DNA of 64,000 bases from J095 sp964517605 (GCA_964517605.1 CAZFCE010000003.1:1-64000); one strand, 5' to 3'. Positions 52,120 to 62,244 are shown, counted from the first letter of the stretch. The notes: generated by a model not told the origin, from the sequence alone. Made by a program: numbers and translations.

Positions 52120-53400
52120 GTGAAACCTGTTGCTGCTTTGGCCGGCCGGATAACCCTGATTCTGGCCGGTTTACTTTTACCGCTGTTGCTGCTTGAAATT
52201 GGCGTGCGTGTGGCCGGGCTGGTGCCGCCGCCGGAGCCAAACCCGGCCATTTGGCAGCCGCACCCGTTGCTGGGCTGGTGGCACATTCCCTACAGCGGTG
52301 GCACTTTCCACAGCGATTTTAACGAGTTTGAAACCGAGGTGCGCATCAACGCCCGCGGCCTGCGCGACCGCGAAATTGGCTACGATAACCCCACCGGCGC
52401 GTTCCGGGTGCTGTCGCTGGCCGATTCGTTTGGCGAGTCGTTGCAGGTAAGCCTGGAGCAAAATTACTCCAAACAGCTCGAAACGCAGTTGGCGCAATCG
52501 CTGGGTAAGCCGGTGGAGGTGCTCAACGCCGGCGTGGGCGGCTGGGGCACCGACCAGGAAGCCATTTTTTACATGGCCGAAGGCTTTCGGTACAACCCGG
52601 ACGTGGTGCTGCTGGCCTTTTTTATAGGCAACGACACGGTGAACAACTACGGCCCGCTGGAAATTGAGCGCAACGGCGGGCGGCAGCAAAAACAGTTCTT
52701 CAGCCTGTCGCCAACCGGCCAGCTTATCCCGCCGCCGGTAGAAACCGACGCCGCCGTTCAGTCATCAACCCCGGTTACGGCCACAACAGTCCAGCCGCCG
52801 CTACTGTGGGTGGCCGATGGCCTGTGGCAGTGGTCGGCGTTGTACCGGTTTGTAATGCCGCACCTGCGCGATATTCCGGCGGTGGTGAAGCGGGTGGGCG
52901 GTAGCGGCATTTTAGGCGGCGAGGCGGTCATCCGCGCCCACAACCCGGCCACGCCGGTTAACCTGTTTATCTACCAAACCCCGCCCCCCGCCGAGTTTGA
53001 GGCGGCCTGGTCGCTTACCGAAGCCATTATCGCCGGGCTGCGCGACGAGGTGAACAAACGCGGCGACCGGCTGGCGGTGGTGTTGATAGGCGCGCCGGAG
53101 CAGGTGTACCCGGAACTGTGGCAGCAAACCGTGGTCCGCAACCCCCAAATGCAGGCGCTCACCTGGGATTTGGATGCCCCCAACCGGCGGCTTACCCAAT
53201 TTTTGCAGCGCGAAAATATTCCCTGCCTGGATTTGCTGCCCGTCTTTCGGCAGGCGGCGGCGCAGCCGGGCGCGGTGCCGCTCCATTTGAAGCACGATCA
53301 ACACTGGACCGCCGCCGGGCATCGGCTGGCAGCCACGGCTATCCACGATTTTTTGCTCAAAAGTGTTATCAACCTGCCGGCAACCTCAAAGCAAAATTAG
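52120..53400 (+). CDS. SGNH/GDSL-type hydrolase with N-terminal membrane anchor
   Basis: A 426-residue protein started at GTG with AGAGGAAG upstream. One hydrophobic helix (GRITLILAGLLLPLLLLEIG, about 8-30) anchors it. SLADSFGES (nucleophile Ser block, about 111-119), GVGGWGTDQEAIFYMAEGF, AFFIGNDTVNNYG (Asn block) and the late HDQHWTAAGHRLAA (catalytic Asp/His) show the SGNH-hydrolase fold, as in polysaccharide acetyl-transfer/esterase enzymes. It follows the M23 gene by 20 bases, so an envelope role is likely. Confidence 0.85.
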   Translation: MKPVAALAGRITLILAGLLLPLLLLEIGVRVAGLVPPPEPNPAIWQPHPLLGWWHIPYSGGTFHSDFNEFETEVRINARGLRDREIGYDNPTGAFRVLSLADSFGESLQVSLEQNYSKQLETQLAQSLGKPVEVLNAGVGGWGTDQEAIFYMAEGFRYNPDVVLLAFFIGNDTVNNYGPLEIERNGGRQQKQFFSLSPTGQLIPPPVETDAAVQSSTPVTATTVQPPLLWVADGLWQWSALYRFVMPHLRDIPAVVKRVGGSGILGGEAVIRAHNPATPVNLFIYQTPPPAEFEAAWSLTEAIIAGLRDEVNKRGDRLAVVLIGAPEQVYPELWQQTVVRNPQMQALTWDLDAPNRRLTQFLQRENIPCLDLLPVFRQAAAQPGAVPLHLKHDQHWTAAGHRLAATAIHDFLLKSVINLPATSKQN

Positions 53401-53479
53401 CCGGCGGCGTGGTTTCTCTTTCCCCGGCCAATGTTGTATAATCTCCCTCTTGAAAATTCAAAAAGAAAAGTTGATGTAG

Positions 53480-55297
53480 ATGGACCAATCGCATATTAGA
53501 AATTTTTGTATTATTGCCCACATTGACCACGGCAAAAGCACGCTGGCCGACCGCCTGCTGCAAATGACCGGCACTATCTCTGACCGGGACATGCAGGAGC
53601 AATTTTTAGACGGCATGGATTTGGAGCGCGAAAAAGGCGTTACCATTAAAGCCTCGGCGGTGCGCATGGATTACACCGCCGCCAACGGCCAATCGTACCA
53701 GCTTAACCTGATTGACACGCCCGGCCACGTGGACTTTACCTACGAAGTGAGCCGGGCGCTGGCCGCCTGCGAAGGCGCAATTTTGGTGGTTGACGCCACG
53801 CAGGGCATCGAGGCGCAAACGCTGGCCAACCTGTACCTGGCTCTGGATTACAACCTGGAGATTATCCCAGTGGTGAATAAGGTTGACCTGCCTTCGGCGC
53901 GGGCCGACGAAGTGGCCCAGGAGATTGAAGACCTTATTGGGATTGACGCCCTCGACGTGCTGCCGGTAAGCGCCAAAACCGGCGAAGGCGTGGCCGCTCT
54001 GCTGGAACGGCTGGTCGAAAAGATACCATCGCCCAAAGGCGACCCCGACGCGCCGCTGCGGGCGCTTATTTTTGACAGCCACTACGACGCCTACAAAGGC
54101 GTTATCGCCTACATTCGCGTGGTAGATGGCGAAATGAAAAAAGGGCAGCCGTTGCATTTAATGGCCACCAGCCGCACGGTTGAGCCGCTGGAATTTGGCA
54201 TTTTTCGCCCGCAAATGAAGCCCATCGAGCAGCTTTTTGCCGGCGAAGTGGGTTACGTGGCCACCGGCCTCAAAACCATCAGCAATATTCGGGTGGGCGA
54301 TACCATTACCCTGCAATCAACCGTGGCCGCCGGCAGCAGCAATTTAAAGCAGTTGCCCGGTTACAAACCCATCAAACCCATGGTGTTTGCCGGTTTTTAC
54401 CCCACCGAATCCGACGACTACGCTCTGCTCAAAGATGCGCTGGAAAAGCTGCAACTCAACGATGCCTCGCTGGTGTACCAGCCGGAGTCCAGCCAGGCGT
54501 TGGGTTTTGGCTTTCGGGTGGGCTTTTTGGGGCTGTTTCATATGGAAATCATTCAGGAACGGCTGGAGCGCGAGTACGATCTGGATTTGCTGGCCACCGC
54601 GCCCAGCGTGGAGTACAAAATTGTAAAAACCGATGGCGAAACCATCCTGATTGACAACCCGGCGGACATGCCCGACCCCAATTACATCGAAACTGTGTCG
54701 GAGCCGTGGATGCACATTAGCGTGTACACCCCCGCCGAATTTATCGGCCCGATTATGGACATCACCACCCGGCGGCGCGGCGAGTCCAGCAAAATGGAAT
54801 ATCTGGACGAAACCCGGGTGCTGCTGGAATACCTGCTGCCGCTGAGCGAGATGATTGTGGATTATTACGATCAGCTTAAAAGCGCCACCAAAGGGTACGC
54901 CTCGCTGGATTACCGTTTTGAGGATTACCGCGCCAGCGACCTGGTTAAACTGGATGTGCTGGTCAACACCGACCCGGTTGACGCCCTGAGCATTATTGTT
55001 CACCGCGACCAGGCTTACTATCGCGGCCAAAAACTGGTGAGCAAACTCAAGGATGTGATTCCGCGCCAGCAATTTATGGTGCCAATTCAGGCGGCGGTGG
55101 GCAAAAAAGTAATCAGCCGGGCCAACGTGAAGGCGCTGCGTAAAGACGTGCTGGCCAAATGTTACGGCGGCGATATTACCCGCAAGCGCAAATTGCTGGA
55201 AAAACAGAAAAAAGGCAAAAAGCGCATGAAAATGGTCGGCAGCGTTGAAATCCCACAGGAAGCCTTTATGGCGGTGTTGAGTTTGGGCGAGGAGTAA
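53480..55297 (+). CDS. lepA: Elongation factor 4 (LepA)
   Basis: A 605-residue translational GTPase of usual length. G1 IIAHIDHGKSTLADRL, switch-II DTPGHVDF, NKVDLPSA and the LepA-specific C-terminal region (GYASLDYRFEDYRASDLVKL; CYGGDITRKRKLLEKQKKGK) are all present. It back-translocates stalled ribosomes. A TATAAT at 53437-53442 lies 37 bases upstream of the ATG. Confidence 0.97.
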   Translation: MDQSHIRNFCIIAHIDHGKSTLADRLLQMTGTISDRDMQEQFLDGMDLEREKGVTIKASAVRMDYTAANGQSYQLNLIDTPGHVDFTYEVSRALAACEGAILVVDATQGIEAQTLANLYLALDYNLEIIPVVNKVDLPSARADEVAQEIEDLIGIDALDVLPVSAKTGEGVAALLERLVEKIPSPKGDPDAPLRALIFDSHYDAYKGVIAYIRVVDGEMKKGQPLHLMATSRTVEPLEFGIFRPQMKPIEQLFAGEVGYVATGLKTISNIRVGDTITLQSTVAAGSSNLKQLPGYKPIKPMVFAGFYPTESDDYALLKDALEKLQLNDASLVYQPESSQALGFGFRVGFLGLFHMEIIQERLEREYDLDLLATAPSVEYKIVKTDGETILIDNPADMPDPNYIETVSEPWMHISVYTPAEFIGPIMDITTRRRGESSKMEYLDETRVLLEYLLPLSEMIVDYYDQLKSATKGYASLDYRFEDYRASDLVKLDVLVNTDPVDALSIIVHRDQAYYRGQKLVSKLKDVIPRQQFMVPIQAAVGKKVISRANVKALRKDVLAKCYGGDITRKRKLLEKQKKGKKRMKMVGSVEIPQEAFMAVLSLGEE

Positions 55298-55302
55298 ATC
55301 TG

Positions 55303-56805
55303 GTGGAAGAGAAATTGCAAATTTTTCAAACCAAACTAAATGATGTCACCAACTTGCGCCGGGCTTCGGCGGTGCTGGGCTGGGATCAGCAAACCTACAT
55401 GCCGCCCGGCGGAGCCGCCGCCCGCGCCGAACAACTGGCCACGCTCGATAAACTGGCGCACCAGTTGTTTACCACCGCCGAAATTGGCCAATTGCTGGCC
55501 GATTTGGAACAGGCCGGTTTTGAATACGATTCCAACGAAGCCGGGCTGCTGCGGGTGGTGCGCCGCGAGTACGATTTGGCCTGCAAACTCCCGCCGCAGT
55601 TGGTTGAAGAAATGAGCCGCACCTTTTCGCTGGGGCAACAAATCTGGACCAAAGCCCGGCAGGAGCAGGATTTTGCCCAGTTTCGGGATATTCTGGCCAA
55701 AATTGTTGATTTGAATATTCAGGCCGCCGAAGCCTACGGCTACGACGACAATATTTACGATGCCCTGCTGAATCAGTTTGAACCCGGCATGAAAACCGCC
55801 GAAGTGGCCGCCGTTTTTGCCGAGTTGAAAGCCGGGCTGGTGCCGCTGGTGCAGGCCATTGCCGAACAGTCCAGCGCGGTGAACGGCTCGCTGCTGGCTC
55901 AGGAATTTGAGGAAAAGGCCCAGTGGGATTTTGGGCTGATCCCGCTCAAAGCCATCGGTTTTGATTTTGAACGCGGGCGGCAGGATTATTCGGCGCATCC
56001 GTTCACCACCAACTTTTCGGTGAATGATGTGCGGATTACCACCCGCGTTAAAAAAGATACTTTCCCGTCGTCGCTGTTCAGCACGCTGCACGAAGGCGGC
56101 CACGCCCTGTACGAACAGGGCAGCGACCCGGCGCTGGAAGGCACGCTGCTGGCGGGCGGCACGTCGCTGGGCGTGCACGAGTCGCAATCGCGCTTGTGGG
56201 AAAACGTGCTGGGGCGCAGCCGTGAATTTTGGCAATTTTACTACCCGCGCCTGCAACAGGCTTTCCCGGCGCAACTGGGCCGCGACAGTCTGGATGATTT
56301 TTATCGGGCCATCAACAGGGTTGAGCCGTCGCTCATCCGGGTGGAAGCCGACGAAGTTACCTACAACCTGCACATTTTTTTGCGGTTTGAACTGGAGCAG
56401 GAGTTGCTCGCCGGGCGGTTAAAAGTGGCCGATTTGCCGGAGGCCTGGAACGCCAAAATGCGGGAATACCTGGGCCTCACCCCGCCCAACGATGCGCTGG
56501 GCGTGCTGCAAGATATTCACTGGTCGGGCGGCATGCTGGGGTACTTTCCCACGTACACGCTGGGCAATGTGCTGTCGGTGCAATTTTACCGCCAGGCCCA
56601 GCAGGACATGCCCGATTTGCCGGAGCAGTTTGCGCGGGGCGAGTTTGGGGCGCTGCTGGGCTGGTTTCGCCAGAATATTCACCGGCATGGCCGCAAATAC
56701 ACCGCCACCGAACTCATCCGGCGGACTACCGGCGCTGATGGCCTGCAAGCCGGGCCGTATCTGGCTTATATTCACCAGAAATTCTCGGAAATTTACGGGC
56801 TGTAA
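55303..56805 (+). CDS. M32 family carboxypeptidase Taq
   Basis: A 500-residue metallocarboxypeptidase. The zinc motif is FSTLHEGGHALYEQG (HEGGH near residues 265-269) and GVHESQSRLWENVLGRSREF provides the third ligand (Glu near 295). DVRITTRVKKD and HRHGRKYTATELIRRTTG are typical of M32. The start is GTG with GAGGAG overlapping the lepA stop region, so it is coupled to lepA. Confidence 0.95.
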   Translation: MEEKLQIFQTKLNDVTNLRRASAVLGWDQQTYMPPGGAAARAEQLATLDKLAHQLFTTAEIGQLLADLEQAGFEYDSNEAGLLRVVRREYDLACKLPPQLVEEMSRTFSLGQQIWTKARQEQDFAQFRDILAKIVDLNIQAAEAYGYDDNIYDALLNQFEPGMKTAEVAAVFAELKAGLVPLVQAIAEQSSAVNGSLLAQEFEEKAQWDFGLIPLKAIGFDFERGRQDYSAHPFTTNFSVNDVRITTRVKKDTFPSSLFSTLHEGGHALYEQGSDPALEGTLLAGGTSLGVHESQSRLWENVLGRSREFWQFYYPRLQQAFPAQLGRDSLDDFYRAINRVEPSLIRVEADEVTYNLHIFLRFELEQELLAGRLKVADLPEAWNAKMREYLGLTPPNDALGVLQDIHWSGGMLGYFPTYTLGNVLSVQFYRQAQQDMPDLPEQFARGEFGALLGWFRQNIHRHGRKYTATELIRRTTGADGLQAGPYLAYIHQKFSEIYGL

Positions 56806-56827
56806 TTAACGGGCCGGCTGTTTTTAG

Positions 56828-57748
56828 GTGATGATTAACCAACCTTTGCTGGTAATTGTGGGGCCAACCGCGGCGGGCAAAACGGCGCTGTCGCTGCGGC
56901 TGGCCCGCGATTTTAACCTCGAAATCCTGTCCGCCGATTCGCGGCAAATTTACCGCCAGTGCGATATTGGCACCGCCAAACCCTCGCCCGCCGAACTGGC
57001 CGCCGCGCCCCACCATTTTATTGATGTGGCCAACCCCGACGAAATTTTAACGCTGGCGCAATTTCAGGAGCAGGCGGTTGCGCTGATTGCGGCCATTCAC
57101 CGGCGCGGGCGGCTGCCGGCGCTGGTGGGCGGTACCGGCCAGTGGGTGCAGGCGGTGGTTGAAGGCTGGGGCATTCCGCGGGTTGCGCCCGATTTGCCGT
57201 TCCGCGCCCAACTCGAAACCGAAGGCGGCCCGGCGCTGCACGCGCAACTGGCTGCCGTTGACCCGGCGGCGGCGCAAAAAATAGACCCGCGCAACGTGCG
57301 GCGGGTCATCCGGGCGCTGGAAGTGTTTTACAAAACGGGCATCCCCATCAGCGTACACCAGCAAAAAAATCCGCCGCCGTATCAAATTGTGCAAATTGGG
57401 CTAACCATGCCCCGCGAACTGCTATATCAGCGGGTTGACCGGCGCATTGATACCATGATGGAACTGGGGCTATTGGCCGAAGTGCGGCATCTGGCCGAAG
57501 CCGGTTACGGCTGGGAGCAGCCGGCCATGATGGGGCTGGGCTACCAGCAGCTTGGCCAGTATTTGCGCGGTGAAATCAGTTTGGACGAGGCGGTGGCGTT
57601 GATTAAAAAGGAAACGCGCCGGTTTATCCGGCAGCAGTACAACTGGTTTCGGCTGGACGACGAGCGTATCCACTGGTTTGAAGCGGATGATGCCACCGCC
57701 AATTACGAAGCGATAAAAAATTTGGTAGCCGGCGCGTTACAAAATTAG
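56828..57748 (+). CDS. miaA: tRNA dimethylallyltransferase MiaA
   Basis: A 306-residue enzyme that adds dimethylallyl to A37 of tRNAs reading UNN. LVIVGPTAAGKTALSLRLAR (P-loop), ILSADSRQIYRQCDIGTAKP, ALVGGTGQWVQAVVEG and RRFIRQQYNWFRLD are diagnostic. Translation may begin at GTG 56828 or at ATG 56831. The 3' end overlaps the convergent hybrid kinase gene by 12 bases. Confidence 0.96.
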   Translation: MMINQPLLVIVGPTAAGKTALSLRLARDFNLEILSADSRQIYRQCDIGTAKPSPAELAAAPHHFIDVANPDEILTLAQFQEQAVALIAAIHRRGRLPALVGGTGQWVQAVVEGWGIPRVAPDLPFRAQLETEGGPALHAQLAAVDPAAAQKIDPRNVRRVIRALEVFYKTGIPISVHQQKNPPPYQIVQIGLTMPRELLYQRVDRRIDTMMELGLLAEVRHLAEAGYGWEQPAMMGLGYQQLGQYLRGEISLDEAVALIKKETRRFIRQQYNWFRLDDERIHWFEADDATANYEAIKNLVAGALQN

Positions 57749-59329
57749 CCGGCGTTTTTCGACGTTGGTATTATCCAGCGGCAAATTAAAGCTAAAGGTG
57801 GTGCCCGCCTCCTCCGAGCTTTCAACCCGGATTTTGCCGCCGCACACCTCTACCATACCCCGCACAATTGATAACCCCAACCCGGCGCCGCCGTGCTCCC
57901 GCGTGAGCGAGGCTTCAATTTGATAAAACCGGTCAAAAATTTGGTTAAGTTTGGCTTTGGGGATAACGCTGCCGGTATTATGGAGCGCCACCGTCATTTG
58001 GGTGTCGTTGATGTGGGCGCGCAGGGTGATTTTGCCGTTAGCCGGAGTAAATTTTACGGCGTTGTGGAACAGGTTGATCAAAATTAAGTTGAGCTTTTGG
58101 CGGTCAATAACCATTTCCGGGAAATCGGCGGGGATTTCAATCTGAATGTTCAGGTTTTTCTTTTCAACCAGCAGCGCCACGTCGCGGGTAATTTCATCAA
58201 TCACGTTGTGCAGGTTAATTTTATCCTGAGCCAGCGTGGGGATGCCGCTTTCCAGGTATTGCAGGTTGAGCATGTCGTCAATCAGCGCCCGCAGCCGCAT
58301 GGCGTTGCGCGTAATGTTGGAAATATAGGCCAACTGGCTGCCTTCGGTATCTTCTTCCAGCACGGTGGCATAGCCCATTAAAATAGCCAGCGGCGTGCGG
58401 AGTTCGTGGGCGGCAATGTTGATGAACTCGCTTTTCATGTGGTCCAAAATTTGGAGTTGCTGGTACGCCTGTTGGGTTTCGGCAAATAGCCGGGCGTTTT
58501 GCAAGCCGATGGCGGCCTGCCCACACAGCACCGTTAAAAATTCGCTATCGCTAGGGGCAAAGTTGCCATCTTCACGGCCCAAAATAAGCACACCCAGATA
58601 AGAATTTTGTGATTTTAGCGGCACCGCCACCACCGAGGTCATCTGCAATTGGCTGAGTAACGTTTGGTATTTGGGCGTTTCGGCAGTTAACGTAAGGGCG
58701 GACGGCTCGTGGTTGTCACAAATAAGCCGGGCCAATTCTAACCCCACCCGTTGTTGGGTTTCGTTGATGGTATCGGCGGTGGAGTAGGTAATGCGGTCGG
58801 TGGCCTCCAGGTAGATGCAGGCGATGGTGGCTCTGGTTTCCTGCTGGCCAATTTCAAGCACCCGGCTGAGCAGGCTGGCTTCGTCAACGGTGCTGAGCAG
58901 GGTTTTGTTCAATTCAAACAGGGGGATGAGCGAGCGCAGCCGGAAGTTTTCTTTACGCAGGCGCTCTTTTTCTAGCGCCTTTGAAATGGCGGCGTTCAGT
59001 TCTTTGGGGGTGAACGGTTTCAGGATAAATTCATCAATCCCCAATTTGAGGGCGTTAATGGCCATGTCCATGGTGCTAAACCCGGTCATGGTAACGCAAA
59101 TCATATTGGGGTCAATGCCTTTGAGTTCCTGAGCAATTTCCAACCCGCTCATGCCCGGCATTTTTATGTCAGTGAGCAGCAGGTCAAACTGGTTGTTTTT
59201 GGCAATGTCAATGGCTTCAAATCCGTTATGGGCGCTCTGCACCCGGTACCCCTGCGATAACAGAATTCTTTTACAGAGGTCAAGAACGTCAACTTCATCG
59301 TCAACAATCAGGATCTTTTCCTTGGCCAT
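57737..59329 (-). CDS. Receiver-GAF-histidine kinase hybrid
   Basis: A 530-residue signalling protein with an N-terminal receiver (LIVDDEVDVLDLC, phospho-Asp54 in LLLTDIKMPG), a coiled linker, a GAF domain (about 140-285) and a HisKA/HATPase transmitter (FINIAAHELRTPLAILMGYA, His308; then INLFHNAVKFTPANGKI and HGGAGLGLSIVRGMVEVCGG). Order REC-GAF-HK, common in Chloroflexota and cyanobacteria. GGAG lies upstream of the ATG. A TATAAT-like box on the minus strand is at 59398-59393. Confidence 0.93.
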   Translation of the reverse strand: MAKEKILIVDDEVDVLDLCKRILLSQGYRVQSAHNGFEAIDIAKNNQFDLLLTDIKMPGMSGLEIAQELKGIDPNMICVTMTGFSTMDMAINALKLGIDEFILKPFTPKELNAAISKALEKERLRKENFRLRSLIPLFELNKTLLSTVDEASLLSRVLEIGQQETRATIACIYLEATDRITYSTADTINETQQRVGLELARLICDNHEPSALTLTAETPKYQTLLSQLQMTSVVAVPLKSQNSYLGVLILGREDGNFAPSDSEFLTVLCGQAAIGLQNARLFAETQQAYQQLQILDHMKSEFINIAAHELRTPLAILMGYATVLEEDTEGSQLAYISNITRNAMRLRALIDDMLNLQYLESGIPTLAQDKINLHNVIDEITRDVALLVEKKNLNIQIEIPADFPEMVIDRQKLNLILINLFHNAVKFTPANGKITLRAHINDTQMTVALHNTGSVIPKAKLNQIFDRFYQIEASLTREHGGAGLGLSIVRGMVEVCGGKIRVESSEEAGTTFSFNLPLDNTNVEKRRLIL

Positions 59330-59445
59330 ACGAGCGCTACGCTCCTTATCAAAAACGGGCAGTTGTCTGGTTGGTTGAATGTAGTTATAAAGATTATACC
59401 ATTGTGCCCATGCTACGCAAACATTGTTGCAACTATGGGGGGCGG

Positions 59446-60204
59446 TTAATCTTTAATGGCCTGCCGGATTTCGTAGGCCAGTTGGCCAAAGGCTTCGCTG
59501 TATTGAATGCCGGGGGGGCGAGAGCGGGGTAAATCAATGGTAAACTCCGCCGATAGCGTGGCCGGGCGCGGGCTGAGCACCAACACCCGGTCGGCCAGCA
59601 GCACGGCCTCGCGGATATTGTGCGTTACCATAATGGCCGTAAACGCCTGGCGCTGCCACAACCGCAAAATTTCGTCGTTGAGGCGCTCCCGCATCAGCGC
59701 ATCAAGGGCGGCAAACGGCTCATCCAGTAGCAAAATGCGCGGCTCTTGAATGAGCGCCCGCGCCACCGCAATGCGTTGTTCCATCCCGCCGGAGAGTTCT
59801 TTGGGGTAGGCGCTGGCAAATTCGGCCAGGCCCACCAGCGCCAACGTTTCTTTTACGCGCTGTTGGGCCTGCATCGCCGGCACGCCCTGGATTTGCAGCG
59901 GCAGCAAAATATTGTCGGTAACGGTGCGCCAGGGCATCAGATTAGGTTTTTGAAACACAATGCTGATCTCCGGGGGCGGCGCAACCAGCGGCACGCCATC
60001 CAGCCGCACCTGGCCGCTGCTGGGCGGCAGCAGTCCGCTTAGCAGTTGCAGCAGCGTGCTTTTGCCGCACCCCGACGGCCCCACAATGCACACAAATTCG
60101 CCGGGAGCCACATTAAAACTAAGGCGGGCCACCGCGGTGACGGGGCCGCGTTCGGTTTCAAAGGTTTTTGACAGCGCTTCGGCTTGTAAAATATACCGGC
60201 TCAC
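59446..60204 (-). CDS. ABC importer ATP-binding protein (ThiZ/SsuB type)
   Basis: A 252-residue ABC ATPase of the nitrate/sulfonate/thiamine-precursor class. Walker A GPSGCGKST, signature LSGGMEQRIAVARALIQEPR, Walker B LLLDEPFAALD and H-loop VTHNIREA are complete. It is the last gene of a three-gene operon led by the FMN riboswitch; start GTG with ATAGGAGCG upstream. It should energise uptake of a flavin or flavin precursor. Confidence 0.93.
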   Translation of the reverse strand: MSRYILQAEALSKTFETERGPVTAVARLSFNVAPGEFVCIVGPSGCGKSTLLQLLSGLLPPSSGQVRLDGVPLVAPPPEISIVFQKPNLMPWRTVTDNILLPLQIQGVPAMQAQQRVKETLALVGLAEFASAYPKELSGGMEQRIAVARALIQEPRILLLDEPFAALDALMRERLNDEILRLWQRQAFTAIMVTHNIREAVLLADRVLVLSPRPATLSAEFTIDLPRSRPPGIQYSEAFGQLAYEIRQAIKD

Positions 60205-60215
60205 CGGGGGCGCTC

Positions 60216-61205
60216 CTATTTGGCGGAAACAAACTGGTTGGTGAACAAATCATCAACTTTTACCGCGCCTTTGAACAGGCCGGTGGCCTGCATAAAATCA
60301 ACCGAATCCTGCCACGCCTGCCGGCTAGAAACGCCGGGCTGGTCGGTTTTCCACAACGCAATCGAAGCCTCCAGCACCTGTTTCTGCACGGGTGCGTCGG
60401 CGTCGGTAATCTCCGGAATGACTTTACGGGCAATTTCAAAAGCTTCGTCGGGGTGAGCGATGGTGTAGTTTATGCCGCGCAGGGTGGCCCGCACCATTTT
60501 GCCTACCAGTTCGGGGTCGGTTTGGCGCAGTTTGTCGCCCACTACCAGCCCGTTAGAAACCAAATTTACATAATCCGAAACCTCCACCACCGAAACATCG
60601 AGTTTTTGTTGGCGTAGTTGCACCGGTTCGTTGGCAATGTACACCAGCGCCGCGTCAACCGTGCCTTGTTGCACGGCGGCGGCCTGGGTAAAACCAATCT
60701 CTACCAGATTGACTTTGCTTTCATCAATTTTTGCGCCGTAGGCCAGCGCCTTCCAGCCAATGTAATTTGCGCCAAAAAAACCGGGCAGACCAATTTTCAG
60801 GCCGGCCAAATCGGTGGCAAGGTTGGTGATGGGGTGCTTTGGCCCGGAGAGCAGCGCCACCGGGTAACGCTCGTACCATTTCATAACATAAGTGATGGGC
60901 ACGCCCTGCGACCGGGCCAGAATCACCTGGTCGCCGCTGGCCATCGCAAATTCGCGCTCACCCTGAGCCGCCAGCGCCACAAAATCGTTTTCAAAACCGT
61001 ACTCAACTTTTACCTCAAGCCCTTCGTCGGCGTAAAAGCCTTTTTGTTGGGCCACATACAGCGGCGCAAACTGAACGTTGGGCACAAAGCCAACGCCCAT
61101 CGTTACCGGGCGCAGTTGGGCGGGAGCGGCGGCTGGCGTGGCCGTCGCTCCGCCGCAGGCCGTGAGCGCCAGCAAAATTATTAACGTTGTCCAGAAAAAT
61201 TTCAT
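60216..61205 (-). CDS. ribY: Substrate-binding lipoprotein of the FMN-controlled ABC importer
   Basis: A 329-residue NMT1/THI5-like solute-binding protein. The lipobox is ALTACGG (Cys17), followed by an Ala/Pro linker; the mature part begins VTMGVGFVPNVQFAPLYVAQ and continues with GFYADEGLEVKVEYG, typical of ThiY. The FMN riboswitch upstream of the operon makes riboflavin the likely ligand, as in the predicted RibXY systems, rather than a thiamine precursor. AAAGGA precedes the ATG. Confidence 0.85.
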   Translation of the reverse strand: MKFFWTTLIILLALTACGGATATPAAAPAQLRPVTMGVGFVPNVQFAPLYVAQQKGFYADEGLEVKVEYGFENDFVALAAQGEREFAMASGDQVILARSQGVPITYVMKWYERYPVALLSGPKHPITNLATDLAGLKIGLPGFFGANYIGWKALAYGAKIDESKVNLVEIGFTQAAAVQQGTVDAALVYIANEPVQLRQQKLDVSVVEVSDYVNLVSNGLVVGDKLRQTDPELVGKMVRATLRGINYTIAHPDEAFEIARKVIPEITDADAPVQKQVLEASIALWKTDQPGVSSRQAWQDSVDFMQATGLFKGAVKVDDLFTNQFVSAK

Positions 61206-61231
61206 AGGTGATGTCCTTTCAAGGTTTGTAA

Positions 61232-62059
61232 TTATCGCCGCCAGGCCAGCAGCCAGTGTTCCAGCCGGCTTACCAGCAGGTACAGCGTAAGTGAAATCAG
61301 GCTCAAGGTGATGATCGCCGCAAACATCAGCGGCGTGTTAAACAGCCCTTTGGAAAGATTGATCAGATACCCCAACCCGCGGTCCGCGCCCACAAACTCG
61401 CCCACCACAGCCCCGGTTACGGCCAGTGTTACGCCAATTTTTAGCCCGCCCAGCAACACCGGCAGCGCCGCCGGCACCTCGAGCATAACAAACATTTGCC
61501 AGCGATTGGCCCGCAGGGAGCGCATCAGCATTTTGAGGCCGGGGTCAACCGACCGCAGGCCAACAATGGTGTTTACCAAAATTGGGAAAAAGACAATCAA
61601 CGCGCAAACAAGAACTTTGCTGGTTTTGCCGGAGCCAAACCAGATGACCAGCAATGGGGCAATGGCAATCGCCGGGATGGATTGCGAGGCCACAATGTAC
61701 GGGCCGGTTAACCGTTCCAGCAACGGGCTTTTGGCCAAAAAATAGCCCAGCACCGTGGCCGTGGATAACCCCAGCAGCAGGCCGCCCAACATTTCTACCA
61801 CGGTGGCCTGCGTGTGGTGCCACAACGAGCCATCCAGCGTAATTGCTGCCAGTTGTTCAAACACCACTGCCGGGCCGGGCAAAATAAAGGTGGGATAATT
61901 GAATGCCACCAGCGCCCACAGGCCAACCAGCAGCAAAACGCCCGCCGGCAGCGCCAGCAACTCCCGACGGCGGTGTGACCGGTTGGACCGGTTTAGCCGC
62001 TTTTGGATTAAGGTTGTGGCGTGGGTATGCTTTATTTTTTGGGTAATACCGGTAATCAT
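61232..62059 (-). CDS. ribX: Permease of the FMN-controlled ABC importer
   Basis: A 275-residue permease with a basic N terminus and about six membrane helices (LLALPAGVLLLVGLWALVAF first). The coupling segment is ACALIVFFPILVNTIVGLRS-like (LVCALIVFFPILVNTIVGLR, near 160-180) of the SsuC/ThiX family. The chosen ATG at 62059 has AGGAGC upstream and lies just after the leader terminator. First gene of the operon. Confidence 0.9.
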   Translation of the reverse strand: MITGITQKIKHTHATTLIQKRLNRSNRSHRRRELLALPAGVLLLVGLWALVAFNYPTFILPGPAVVFEQLAAITLDGSLWHHTQATVVEMLGGLLLGLSTATVLGYFLAKSPLLERLTGPYIVASQSIPAIAIAPLLVIWFGSGKTSKVLVCALIVFFPILVNTIVGLRSVDPGLKMLMRSLRANRWQMFVMLEVPAALPVLLGGLKIGVTLAVTGAVVGEFVGADRGLGYLINLSKGLFNTPLMFAAIITLSLISLTLYLLVSRLEHWLLAWRR

Positions 62060-62075
62060 AAATATTGCTCCTGAA

Positions 62076-62112
62076 TAAAAAACCCCAATGCTGGCGCAGG
62101 CAAACATCGGGG
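62076..62112 (-). terminator. Second terminator in the ABC importer leader
   Basis: On the minus strand CCCCGATG pairs with CATTGGGG (one G-U), with a 14-base loop, followed by six or more T residues, just before the AGGAGC ribosome binding site. Confidence 0.72.
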
Positions 62113-62163
62113 CTAAAATTCAAACGCCAGGTTCGTGCCGCTGCACGGGTTAACCACACCAAA

Positions 62164-62200
62164 CAAAAACCCCGAAGTACACAACAATACTCCGGGGTTG
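62164..62200 (-). terminator. Riboswitch expression-platform terminator
   Basis: On the minus strand AACCCCGGAGTA pairs with TACTTCGGGGTT over 12 positions (one G-U), followed by TTTTTG. It is 45 bases after the end of the FMN aptamer. Confidence 0.88.
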
Positions 62201-62244
62201 ATAGCTGTGGATGCCCGGCAAGCGGGTTGCTCCAAAACCTGGTA

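Noticed and set aside
55336..56373. 345-codon open frame antisense to the M32 carboxypeptidase
   Set aside because: Shadow of a gene with intact HEGGH motif; no independent support.
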